This document shows positions 24,571 to 39,641 of a DNA stretch of 64,000 nucleotides, in pieces. Numbering within the stretch: the stretch's first letter is position 1; each line of letters starts with the position of its first letter. Origin of the DNA: Parapristionchus giblindavisi (taxonomy: Eukaryota; Nematoda; Chromadorea; Rhabditida; Diplogasteridae). The stretch is from contig CALSFV010000652.1 of NCBI GenBank assembly GCA_943737045.1, forward strand, positions 124,001-188,000. Direction: 5' to 3'. The translations under genes and the position numbers were made by a program. The notes beneath the pieces are model-generated. The model ran no database searches and was not told where the DNA came from. It was given only the letters and a program-made list of their open reading frames with translations.

Positions 24571-25253
24571 GATTCGAATCTTATTGCTTTCTGCTGATTC
24601 AAAATACACTTTAACTTTGACATATTTTGCACGTTGAAAGTTGGTAATGGCATGTCCTTTTTCATTTCTATTGTTTAGTCAAAGTTGATCAGTTGTCTTT
24701 GTGTTCCTTTCATTCTTTCTGACTTCTTCATCATCTTCTTCATTCATTTCATTGAACTCCCATCCCTTGTTAAAGCTCCCCTCTCTTCTGTCTCGCCTTC
24801 TTCTTCTTCTTCTGTTATCAGAGACAGAAGAGTTCCGATAATAAGTTATCATCAACTCGATTTATCACTCGTCCTTTGTCCGTTTATTATCTCGATTGTT
24901 AAAGGTAAGAGTATTGAATAATCATTTTGATCTTATTTGACTATGATGTAATAATGACTAAGCTGGTGAACCGGTTGATTGCCAGTGTATAGTGTCTTGT
25001 TGGACTACGGAAAAGTGTTCAGAATGTAGTTTGAGTTGTCTTGCTTGGAAGTAGTTGGGTGTGAATTAGCCACTGTTTTTGGAGGCATGACAAAGATCTT
25101 GTTCTGCTTCATTCACGGACACACGTTAACTGGAGTGCCTCTACGCGTATTCTCCTCTCTTGTTCACTTATGCCGCTCTTCTTCTTCTTCTTCATCTTCC
25201 GTCCCCTCCCCATCCTTGTTTTCTATTTATCTTGCTCGTTAACACGCCCCCTG

Positions 25254-25335
<82 letters not shown>

Positions 25336-25341
25336 GCTCTC

Positions 25342-25388
<47 letters not shown>

Positions 25389-25397
25389 CTCTCTCTC
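25254..25397 (+). repeat. (CT)n with GCTCTCTCT interruptions
   Basis: About 144 bp of CT with periodic CG steps. Confidence 0.95.
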
Positions 25398-26309
25398 AGA
25401 TGCCAATCCGGAAATGGTGGCCATGCTCTGTGTTGTCCGCTTTTATTTTGGATCTTCTCTCCCTTCCCCCTTTCGTTGTTCCCCACTTGCGAGACTGTGC
25501 ATTAATCCTTTCGTCCGCATGATACGTGATCGCTATCTTGTCCCCTGCCTACCGTAATTTGATCTTTGAACTTTGAAACGCGTTCCAATCGCTACCGTAC
25601 TCCTCCAATGATTACTGTATTCTGATCTTTGATCTCTCTCATTGTAGGGTCGTGGTCGTTTGTGTTCGTCTAGACAGGGTGCCTTCAACAACTACACTTG
25701 ATCTAACCCCCGTTGACTCACACACTCTGTCATTACAAGTACTACACCTCCTCTTCTGTATATATCATCATCTCATCTTGTCTACGGGTGGTGGTGCGGC
25801 CAGTACGAGAGGTTCGTAATAATAATAATAATATTTACAATAATATAATATTAATATAATATAATAATTCTATAATATTTGTTATACGTATTCATGAATA
25901 TAGAATGAAACGCGTATGATGAAAGAAAAAAAATCGAAATGAATCGATAATGAAGATGCTAATGCAAACGATAATGAATTACTCACGGGTTAAAGTAATA
26001 TTGATAATGGATAATTGATTTTTTTCGCGGCCTAAACCCCATAGGGCACATTGCTAGTTATCTTATATAATCAAAAAAAAATTATATTTAAAGCGCATGC
26101 ATACTTATTCTTGTAAAACTATTAATAATATTAATTTAATTCAGACACTAATTGGATCCATCCTCATCCGTGTCTATCAACACACTCATCATCATCTTCA
26201 ACTACTACTAACACCTTGATCCATTGAGACACGGAGAGGATCATACCACACAGAGGCCATCATGTACGCCTTCCCTCCACCTCCCACCACTGGAAGGTGC
26301 GGCGAATAT

Positions 26310-26583
26310 TTTATTTATTTATTTATTTATTTTATTTATTTATTTATTTTATCCATCAGTTAAAACATGAATAAAGAGAGTAAAATCAACGATAAGGGAG
26401 TGATGGAGTTCCGTCACTCCGTCACCACGGCGGTTCAATGAAGAGAAATCCCTACATTTAACTTTGGCTTGAAGGCTCTTGCATTACGAAAAATCGGCAA
26501 AGTTGATTTGCACTGGGCGGGATTCGAACCTACGAAGTTCGGATCGCTAAACAAAAGCTCTATCCACTAAGCCATCTCGGCAT
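26310..26583 (-). mobile_element. tRNA-derived SINE, complete head and tail
   Basis: On the minus strand the element starts with GCCGAGATGGCTTAGTGGAT, containing an A box (TGGCTTAGTGG, 26564-26574), followed by a B box (GGTTCGAATCC, 26520-26530). It continues through a tRNA-unrelated body and ends in a (TAAA)n tail at 26310-26352. The 5' and 3' ends of the tRNA-like part do not pair into an acceptor stem, so it is not a functional tRNA. The body matches the fragment at 20187. Confidence 0.75.
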
Positions 26584-26962
26584 GTCTCGCGAATTGTAAA
26601 ACTCGATGATAGGTCTAGTCAGAAGCGAGCGCCCAGATATACCGTAATCAACTTTCGCGCTGGGAGAACCTAGATGTTTTACTGCTTATCATCACTCAGT
26701 TTGCGATACTTTCTTTCTCAGGCAAGAGCTTCTTAGTTACTATCATTGAGCCGCCGTGGTCACATATTAGTATTTTAAATATTTATTTGTTTATATGAAT
26801 TGCTATTCATCAATGCAATTTTGAAACAGTTACACACGGGGTTTTAAAGGCATTTGTCGAGGCCACGTTCCTTTTTGCTTCTTACCATGCTCATGCGGTT
26901 CTACCTAGGTAGTGCTCGCTCTATTTGTCCCGTTCCCACGGATTGCGCTCTCGGAAATAACT

Positions 26963-27012
<50 letters not shown>

Positions 27013-27625
27013 CTTCTTTGCCTCCAGGGTGACTGTGTAAACGGTGTGATGGAATATGGCAAGAGTGACAGAGTGAGAGAGAGTGCCAGACATGCATAGT
27101 AGACGAGAGAGTACACGCAAGTGAGAGAGTGCCAGTGATGCAGAGTGAGAAGCACATACACGAAACGGGTGAAGAAGTACGTACGAGAGTGCACGGGAGA
27201 TGGGGAGAGGGCAGAGACGCAGATGGTGAGAGATCACGGTATATAGAGAGAGACGATAAGGTCATACTTCTACCATATGATAAGGGGGGGGGATGAATTG
27301 ATCCAAGGCCACGCCCACTTTTATCAAATGTTTGCCCTGCTCCGTTTCTTTGCCTATATTTATAGCTTCATGCCGATCTGGAACCTTTTTTCCCCCTTAA
27401 GCGGTTCGAGATCTATACTTGCGCCTTACGTGTACTGTACCTTGCATAGTACTCATCTATCAATATTATTACAAACATGGCGTCAAATACACGGCCGCTT
27501 CCGAGTTGATCTTTGATCAATACCGTAGATTATCTATCGTAGTTGATCTTTGATCTGTCGTAGTTGATCTTTGATCACTCGTTGTTGATCTTTGATCTCT
27601 CATCATGACATTCTCGTTCTTCCAG
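27013..27625. other. Region just upstream of the first recognised CCCH exon
   Basis: No recognised exon. (TTTGATC) motifs cluster at 27508-27600 right before the acceptor TTCTTCCAG. An ATG at 27477 (MASNTRPLP) was considered as a first exon, but its phase does not join the exon at 27626. Confidence 0.5.
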
Positions 27626-28377
27626 TTGTATTCGTCCACCATCTGCACTATCATCGGCATCGTCTGCTGACTGTGGACTGTCGAGTAGCACGAGCAACGG
27701 CAGCAGCACCAATCACACTCCTGGTTAGTTGATCTTTGATCTTTGATCTATTATGTTCTCCAATTACAATGATCTTATTTAACAATGCCTGCATAGATTT
27801 TCGTACTACTTTGCCTCTAATTTGGACTTGCTTGTGGAACATTTGAAGACCCGGCGCTTTAGCGTTTCTACACGTTTACATTATCAGAGGTTGATAGTCG
27901 ATTTGATAGAACCTGGAGATCCGTTAAAATAATAACAATAATAATAGTATTAGTAAGTATTTATCAATGCATGCATAAATTCTCTTACTACTTTGTCTGT
28001 ATGTTTGGCATCAATCCAGAACTTTTCGAATTCTTTCTAATTTGGACTAGCTTATTGAACATTTGAAGACCCAGCGCTTTAGTGTTTCTACACGTTTACA
28101 TTATTAGAGATTGCCGGGCGATTTGATTTTCCTTGAAGTTCCGCTGTACTAATAACAATAATAGCAGTAATAGTAAGTATTTATCAATGTCTGCATAAAT
28201 TTCGGCAATCATCAGCTTTCGAACTCTTACTAATTTGGACTAGCTTATTGAACTTTTGAAGACTCGGCGCTTTAGTGTTTCTCTGTACGTTTACATTATT
28301 AGAGATTGCCGGGCGATTTGATATTCCTTGGGAATCCCTGCCATAATAATAATAATAAATAATAATAAATAATAATA

Positions 28378-28415
<38 letters not shown>

Positions 28416-28951
28416 AGATCGATATCTGCCCTCGCTACTGTCGACACCCGCCCCTACTCCATTCACACATCCTCCACCACTCGCTACGGCACCACATCAT
28501 CATCATCACAATCACCTTCAACAGCAAGCAAAGCAGCAGCAGGCCGCCGCGCTTCTCCAACAACAGCAAGCACAGCAACACCCGGTTGTGCCCGTACAGG
28601 TGAGTACTGTAGCGACTGGGGGAGTACTGTAGCTTTTTGTGTCGGAGGGATTACTGTAGCTTTTTTTATATGGGGGATTACTGTAGCTTTTTTTATGTCG
28701 GGGATTACTGTAGCTTTTTGTGTCGGAGGGATTACTGTAGCTTTTTATATACTGTAGATATATTGATTTTGCATCGATATTGATTGATGCTATCGAGGTG
28801 CGTGTTCATAGGCAATTTTATAGCGTGTTTGTATCCTCAGGGTATCCAGCTCAATTCGCTACTGTATCAGACGGCTAATCTCATGGCAGTGAACGCTCAG
28901 TTGAGGAGGGAAATTGAACAGTGAGTGTTTATTTATTTATTGATTTTTCCC

Positions 28952-29034
<83 letters not shown>

Positions 29035-32000
29035 ATTTTCTCTGTGGCCGTATGCACTAACAACGGAAAAACGGCTTTCCAGGAAAATCATTTGCCGTCA
29101 TTAGCCTAGTCGGAGGCGTTGAAAAACGCTAATGACGTCAAATTTTCCCGGAAAAAATGGTTTTCCGTTGTTCATGCATACGGCCATTTTATTATTATTT
29201 ATCACATGCTCACGCATGAACGATACAGTCGAAAAATTGTAAAGTAATAATTAATCAATATACTCATTAATCAATATACTACACTGTTTTATTGATTTCC
29301 CCTTTCTTTCAGAGTGCGCGCCGCGTCGATGAAGAGTGGCTCTGCGGACGCGCACGCGGTCGCGGCTGCGGCTGCAGCCGCGTACTTTCTCGTGCCTCCT
29401 CCGCCTACGGGGGGCGCGGATGGCGGCGTCCCTCCGACCGGAGGGCTTCAGCTACCGCCCCTGCTACCCTTTGGCGCTGCTAACGGCGCTCGAATGACGC
29501 CCGCGACTGCTGGTCGCAAGTCGCCCATGCCCGACTCGTACAAGACTGTCATGTGTCAGGTGAGATTGATTAATAACGATTTATCGATTGATTTTATCGA
29601 TTGATCATTGTAGGCGTGGCTGGAGGCTCAGACGTGCTCGTTCGGCGAGAACTGCAGATTCGCACACGGAGAACACGAACTTCGGCCAATGACGTGAGAT
29701 ATCGATTATTCGTTGATCAAATGTTTAGTAAGGGGGGGGGTGAAATTCACGGTTTCTGTTCTGCCATTAGGTTCTAGAAGCTGAACCCCCCTACTCTATG
29801 GGAACGATTCAAATGATTATTCATTATTGATTCCGAGGATGACTCTCAATCTGTGGTCTAATCCTACCATCATCAATAAAATAAAATAATAATAATCAAT
29901 AATAATTTATCAAATAAGTGGGCGGGGCCTATTTATCGATTTATCGATCGTTAACGAATTCCCTGTTTCAGGCAGCCTCAGCGCGCCAATCGCAAGTACA
30001 AGACAAAGCTGTGCGAGAAGTACACGAACACCGGGCTGTGCCCCTATGGCACGCGATGTCTGTTCATACATCCCGACATTGGCCACAATGCCTACATTCG
30101 TCCTGATAAGGTACGGTATACGGTATTTGGTATACGGTATCGGATGATTCATTATTGATTGATTGACGTATAATATTGATTGGTCTATCTTTGCAGCTCG
30201 AGGAGCTGAAGAAGCGTCATGAGGAACGCGACGGTGACGACACGAATGCCAAGGTATACGGTAGTTCTGTCATGTGATTACTGTACTTATCGATTGATCG
30301 ATAGCCTTTAACTACTTTATCGATTGAATGCCTCAATGTATGCGTTATCTCGGTAGTCAAACGATGCGATCGTTTATAGATGCCATCTCCCGTAGCTGAG
30401 GACGGCACTACACCACCACCGACTACGGTAGCACCACCACCTGGAATCGTGACGTCATCACTGCCTTCTATCAATCACAACAACAACAACAATAGTCAGT
30501 CTACTGGCAAGCAGCCAGTAGTGGCCACTGTTGTCTCCTCTCCTCCCACCACTACTGCGGCCATTGGATTCACTCCAATCAGGTGAGAATAGAGATAGAT
30601 GGTACCTTAAAGTGGGCGGGGCTAGAACCATACATTTTCGGTACCCTCGCCGTTTATTTTTTTGGTAAATTGACGAAATAAGATGGGTTGATTCACAAAA
30701 TTTGTTATGTTCGCTTAAAAAATCGTCATTTTTAGCTTCCATTTTTATCAAGTGGCATAAAATGGGCCTTATATAGTGGGTCAATCCTCGCACTGCGAAG
30801 GTATGGCAATGTATGGTTAGAACCAGAAATGGGGCGGGGCTAGACCTTGCTAACCTGTGCCCACTACAGACCTCGTCAGTCACTGCGTCCTCATCCATCA
30901 TGGCCACTGGAGCCATCACTCTTTCAACAGGAGCCATCGATGACTTGTGATTCGTCGTGTAAGCGTACTCCCCGTCATTCGTGGGCTCTACTCTAGGACC
31001 ATAAAAACCAGTCCAAAAGAGGGCGAAGAATACAATATTACGAAGGAAAAGGCCTATTATTCTAGACTTTGATGCTATACTTTTGGACTGATCTTGTGTT
31101 CTCGAGTAGTGCCCCCCGTTCTTTTTACTTTATTTTTATATATTTATCGCCACTATTTTCTTTTAAATCTTTATATAATATAATCTTTAATCGTGGTCAT
31201 CAGCTCTGAAGATTAATGAAAATTGGTAAAAAATTTCAGTAAAGTCTGCGGCCGAAGTGCTGATGGCTGGGACTGAGAAGGAGTCTGTCTTCTCTTCTCC
31301 TACCTCTACCACCGCAACAACTTCACTCTTGCCTCGCGCACACTCGCCCGTTGTCGGATTCGATCTTGTCTCTGGTGAGTGTGTACTGTACCTGTGGAAG
31401 GGTACTGTAGTGTGTACCGTACTTGTGGAAGGGTACTGTAGTGTGTACCGTACTTGTGGAAGGGTACTGTAGTGTGTACCGTACTTGTGGAAGGGTACTA
31501 TAGTGTGTAGTGTGCGGTATTGTGTGAGGAGCTATCTTACAGTAGCCACTAGTGAAGTCCACGATGTGATAATATGATGTGTATATGTCTCTTAGATCTG
31601 ACGACATCGACGCCGATGCTTGACTGTGGCACACCGTGCTCGGGTGGCAGCTCTGGCTACCTCTCGGAGAATGGCGGCATTGTGACGCCGGCGTCTGGTC
31701 TCTCTTCGGGCACGGCGTCTCCCCTGGACGCCCTCATGCTCAGTGGCGCTGGTTCTTCACTCGAGTCGAGGTGCGAATAATAGGTCGAATAGCTAGGTTA
31801 TCGGTTTTCAAAATCCGGTCAGGTTTTTCGATTTCTGTCAAATGTTGGCTCAAAACCCGGTCAGGTTTTTCGATTTTTGTGACATTTTGGCTCAAAATCC
31901 GGTCAGGCTTGGTACTTTGTAACATTTTTCCCCGACCTATGGTGCGAATGGGTTTTATACGTAAAAGATTATTGGTGATTTGTGTTAGATAGGCAGTCTG

Positions 32001-32262
32001 GATTATAAATTTAATGAAATCGTTTTTGTCATTTCACTTAGTGTTTGCTCGTTGCAGCCCTCAATCGATGCTGGACGACTACGGTAGTATGATGGGCTGT
32101 GGCAGTATGCTCCTCGGAGGTGGAGGAGGCAGTCTCGGTCTGACGATTAGTCTCCCGCCGATGACGTCATCTGGTGGATGGGGAAGCGACGATGACCCCT
32201 TCAGAACTGCCTTTGACATTGACAAGATGGCACGAGAGATGGCCAAGGAGTTTGGCATGTGA
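27626..32262 (+). CDS. Tandem CCCH zinc-finger RNA-binding protein, copy A (5' end unresolved)
   Basis: Probable TTP/POS-1/MEX-type regulator that binds AU-rich mRNA elements (role inferred from family). Exons: 27626-27723, 28418-28599, 28841-28920, 29313-29559, 29614-29693, 29972-30110, 30197-30253, 30380-30582, 30870-30958, 31240-31374, 31596-31770, 32058-32262; 562 residues after the first partial codon. Two fingers have exact C-x8-C-x5-C-x3-H spacing: YKTVMCQAWLEAQTC-SFGENC-RFAH, split between the exons at 29313 and 29614, and YKTKLCEKYTNTGLC-PYGTRC-LFIH (exon 29972). The linker includes HGEHELRP, as in the TTP family. The N-terminus has His5 and Gln-rich runs and an Ala-rich stretch. The C-terminus is Ser/Gly-rich with a Gly5 run and ends MAKEFGM. 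It lies in duplication unit A except the first listed exon, and converges on ABC copy A. Confidence 0.85.
27880..28345. repeat. Diverged ~190-bp tandem repeats at the left duplication breakpoint
   Basis: The motif GCGCTTTAGTGTTTCTACAC plus TTTACATTATTAGAGATTGC recurs near 27860, 28075 and 28265, each followed by CCTTGAAGTTCCG-like sequence and AATAATAG/TAAGTATTTATC. The duplication junction falls inside the first unit. Confidence 0.75.
28341..28413. repeat. (AAT)n microsatellite before the CCCH exon
   Basis: About 70 bp of AAT/AAAT repeats form most of the 3' end of the intron, directly before the acceptor ATACAG at 28417. The unit B equivalent at 39550-39638 is longer. Confidence 0.9.
28958..29032. 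repeat. (AT)n microsatellite, unit A only
   Basis: About 75 bp of pure AT. The matching intron position in unit B (near 40170) has only short TTTA repeats, so expansion or contraction followed duplication. Confidence 0.9.
29045..29186. mobile_element. Long-stem MITE family 3, unit A
   Basis: Termini TGGCCGTATGCACTAACAAC and GTTGTTCATGCATACGGCCA with long pairing arms. It is present at the same place in unit B, so it pre-dates the duplication. Confidence 0.85.
30629..30815. mobile_element. MITE family 2 inserted in CCCH copy A only
   Basis: 187 bp, CATACATTTTCGG to AATGTATG, flanked by GCTAGAAC and GTTAGAAC. Unit B carries the uninterrupted site GGGGCTAGAACCAGG near 41386, so this insertion came after the duplication. 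Confidence 0.9.
31375..31500. repeat. 31-bp minisatellite at a CCCH intron start
   Basis: Units of GTGTACCGTACTTGTGGAAG plus GGTACTGTA, about four copies here and about five in unit B (42178-42330). Confidence 0.8.
31779..31940. mobile_element. MITE family 1 inserted at a 5' splice site of CCCH copy A
   Basis: About 162 bp with an internal duplication of the GGTCAGGTTTTTCGATTT motif. The flanks GGTGCGAAT at 31770-31778 and 31941-31949 are identical. The first base of the duplication is the last base of the exon, so the donor GT is present twice. Unit B shows the empty site GAGGTGCGCGAAGGGG at about 42594. Confidence 0.92.
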
Positions 32263-33774
32263 ACGAAGCTCTGTCCACTTTGTCCAAGTACACTACGAAT
32301 ACAATCGACCCCCCTTGACTAATCACGACCCCCATTCTTCATTATTTCATTTATTACCATTCTTTGTCTCCTTTTGTCCATCCTCGCCTTTGAATTGCAT
32401 ATCTTGCATAAGCATTGAAATAACAAATGGCATTATCGATATTAATACTCACTCAATGGTCTTGTTTACTTCGTATCATATCATAATTACTACTCGTCCT
32501 GTTACTCTTTTTTTATAATTTGTCTCGTTTTGCTAACACCCCCCCCCCCCCCCCATTCCCTGACCACTTATTATTTTATTATATATTATTATAAATTGCA
32601 TGTAACATGTTTGCACTCACTCTTCTCTCCGTTTCTCTTACTGTTTACCGTATCTCTTTTTGTCTTTCGCGCTACTTTTTTTCATTCTGGCCCCGCCCCT
32701 TCTCTTATTCTCTCTCGTTTTGTGTAGAGAGTATTCAAAACTAACTAACCCCTCGTCCTACTCAATCCGGTCAATCAATAATTCATTTTATATTCATCAA
32801 ACTTGTCATTGTACTCTTTATTTATTTATTTCTCTAATCATCCAGTTGACCGTAACTCCTGTGATAGCTGTCTCACAATTTCTTCGCCACAACCTATCAC
32901 CCCATCCCCGTTGTGTATGTCCGCGCATACTGTACCCGCTCTTTCCCACACCACCCATTCTTCGATACTACGGTAGCTCTTTTCACCATTCATATCATAA
33001 TCATCGATTGTGTGTACGTCATATCAATCGATTTGTGTATAATCAGTCACCTGCCCCGCCCCCTATAGGTTCCACCCCCTTAGGCTCCGCCCCCTTGATC
33101 TAACCCACTCTAGTACCGTCCAACGGTAGTCTCTACACTTTTGCCGTAATTCATGAATCCTCCCTTTAGACACTGTAGCCCCGCCCCTTGCCCCCATGAC
33201 CTCCATCTTGTCTACACCCATCCCTTCCCACAACTCCTAACTAATATATGCATCCTTATGGACTTTTTCAAGCCCCTAATGTACTATCATCTCTTCATCT
33301 ATGTGCCTCTTTAGTGTATATGTGAGTGAGATGTGTGCGTGAGGTGGTTGAGAAGGTTGCTTAAACTGTTATTCAAATAAGCCCCGCCCACTTTAGTCGA
33401 TTAGTTAGATGCCCTTATCGTGCTCGTGGCTTACTATATCTGTACACAAATGCCTAATAAGATGCACCACCATCAATATGTATGTCTAATGCACCACTTT
33501 ACACCAACCACAGCTCGCTCTTTCGTCCTATGCCAATCTGTCTCTATTCTCTATCTATCGGGCTAATTAGTATTATTCACCACTCCGCACTGCTCACTCA
33601 CATGAGATTATACTACACCAGTGCACTACCCACCCACCACACACCATATAGTATGTTCATCACCGTATCCTCTGCTATTCTTGTAATATGTGCCGTAGAT
33701 TCTAGTTGTATGTTATTGTCATAGCACGTGTGCGTTGTCTGCTCCTATCTTTCCGTCTATCGATTGATTTATTT

Positions 33775-33836
<62 letters not shown>

Positions 33837-34736
33837 CGATTGATTGATTGATTGGACAGCACCGTTACCGTAATCGTTTTAGTTCTGTAGTTTGTGATTA
33901 GCTAATTACACCCCCTCCCCATTCGTCCCCTTTATAATCACATTTTCCCCGCTTATAATAAGTGTTGGCCGAGTTGCCGCTAATGTTATTAGAGTCGAGC
34001 ACACATTGGTGTGTGTCGCATTGTGGTGTGACTACAGTATACTGTATATACCGTATACTGTGTATACCGTAATCCACACCATTACACCACCACCACGATC
34101 ACCATGAATGTGTGCTCGTTCTCTCCATAGTTCCTTGTGTGTACATTGGCGTGTTTCTCGTGTTGTCCGACCCCCTTCGCCCCGCCCCCTTAAGTAAGGC
34201 TCATTAAGCTACCAATAAGCCCCGCCCATCATAAGTAACACAAGTATATATATTATCCCCGTATATAATAGCTACTAAATGTTAAATGTGTTGATAAGGC
34301 TAAGTGATAATCATCGAGTATGTTGCACAAACTAATGACGCGTATCTTGTAACGAATGTTTTCTTCTCTTTCTCGTCCCAATATATTACTTGTCCCCCCG
34401 TTTATCTATCCCTACTTCAGTCCCCCTATGACCCCCAAGTCTGTATAATGCGACACGATACACGGATAAATGAGTTTACATTATGACTGAGTGGTACTCT
34501 GACATTTGATCTAAGAGAGATTGACTTTGTTTGGATGTTTTATCGGTTGGGAGTGAGATTCATGCGAATTTATTTCACATTTTGACTAGTCTTGACTATG
34601 TAGCTATGGTCAAAACTTATAACTATTAATTTGAACGTAAAATTAATACCAAGCTGTGAAAAATATTCAACATGAGGCAAACAAAGTATTGTAAGTAAGT
34701 AAAGTATCTCTGATTGTGAAACTAAATCAATAAAAT
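32263..34736. other. Convergent 3' intergenic region, unit A
   Basis: No gene recognised between the CCCH stop and the ABC stop. It includes a C17 run (32539), several GCCCCGCCC boxes (32690, 33057, 33180, 33381, 34181, 34219), and a (GATT)n tract at 33779-33854. It is nearly identical to the unit B equivalent, so both 3' UTRs and the shared spacer were duplicated. Confidence 0.7.
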
Positions 34737-39028
<4,292 letters not shown>

Positions 39029-39549
39029 CTGCAACACAATGAATTGATCGATTAGTCTACACGTTTACATTATCAGAGGTTGATAGTCGATTTGATAGAA
39101 CCTGGAGATCCGTTAAAATGATAACAATAATAATAGCATTAGTAAGTATTTATCAATGCATTCATAAATTCTCTTACTACTTTGCCTGTATGTTTGTCAT
39201 CAATAAATTTTTCGAACTTACTAATTTGGACTAGCTTATTGAACTTTTGAAGACCCGGCGCTTTAGTGTTTCTACACGTTTACATTATTAGAGATTGCCG
39301 GGCGATTTGATTTTCCTCGAAGTTCCGTTATAATAATAACAACAATAGTAGGAATAGTAAGTATTTATCAATGTCTGCATAAATTTCCGTACAGTTTTGC
39401 CTATATTTCGGCAATCATCACCTTTCGAGCTCTTACTAATTTGGACTAGCTTATTGAACTTTTGAAGACTCGGCGCTTTAGTGTTTCTCTGTACGTTTAC
39501 ATTATTAGAGATTGCCGGGCGATTTGATATTCCTTGGGAATACCTGCCA

Positions 39550-39586
39550 TAATAATAATAATAAATAATAATAAATAATAATAATA

Positions 39587-39638
<52 letters not shown>
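39550..39638. repeat. (AAT)n microsatellite, unit B
   Basis: Longer version of the tract at 28341-28413, ending at the same acceptor. Confidence 0.9.
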
Positions 39639-39639
<1 letters not shown>

Positions 39640-39641
39640 AG

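Larger units (their letters stand above)
6343..27625 (+). other. 21-kb gene-poor tract with strand-biased (CT)n repeats
   Basis: No convincing coding exon was found. Open frames here are poly-Ser/Leu/Pro or Arg/Glu readings of simple repeats. Pyrimidine tracts on the + strand lie near 7138-7343, 8121-8332, 9100-9500, 10460-10560, 10981-11076, 11742-11927, 12030-12130, 12380-12465, 13285-13430, 14540-14600, 16690-16975, 17390-17465, 18300-18420, 18534-18605, 18838-19045, 19585-19635, 19850-19935, 20810-20935, 21111-21195, 22310-22600, 25254-25397 and 26966-27012. Purine-rich tracts are few and shorter (13483-13500, 14408-14450, 15555-15600, 21350-21388, 23108-23172). The rest is unique A/T-rich DNA plus MITEs and a SINE, listed separately. 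Confidence 0.75.

Noticed and set aside
26510..26583. A functional minus-strand tRNA gene
   Set aside because: A and B boxes are present, but the ends do not form an acceptor stem and the anticodon arm does not fold. It is the head of a SINE.
27477..27505. ATG exon MASNTRPLP as the first CCCH exon
   Set aside because: The only possible donor (GTTGAT) leaves one base, while the exon at 27626 requires two.
30870..30995. CCCH protein ending at the TAG after HSWALL
   Set aside because: A strong donor GTAAGC at 30959 splices in phase to 31240, and the downstream exons are conserved in both copies with a common stop at 32262 or 43089.
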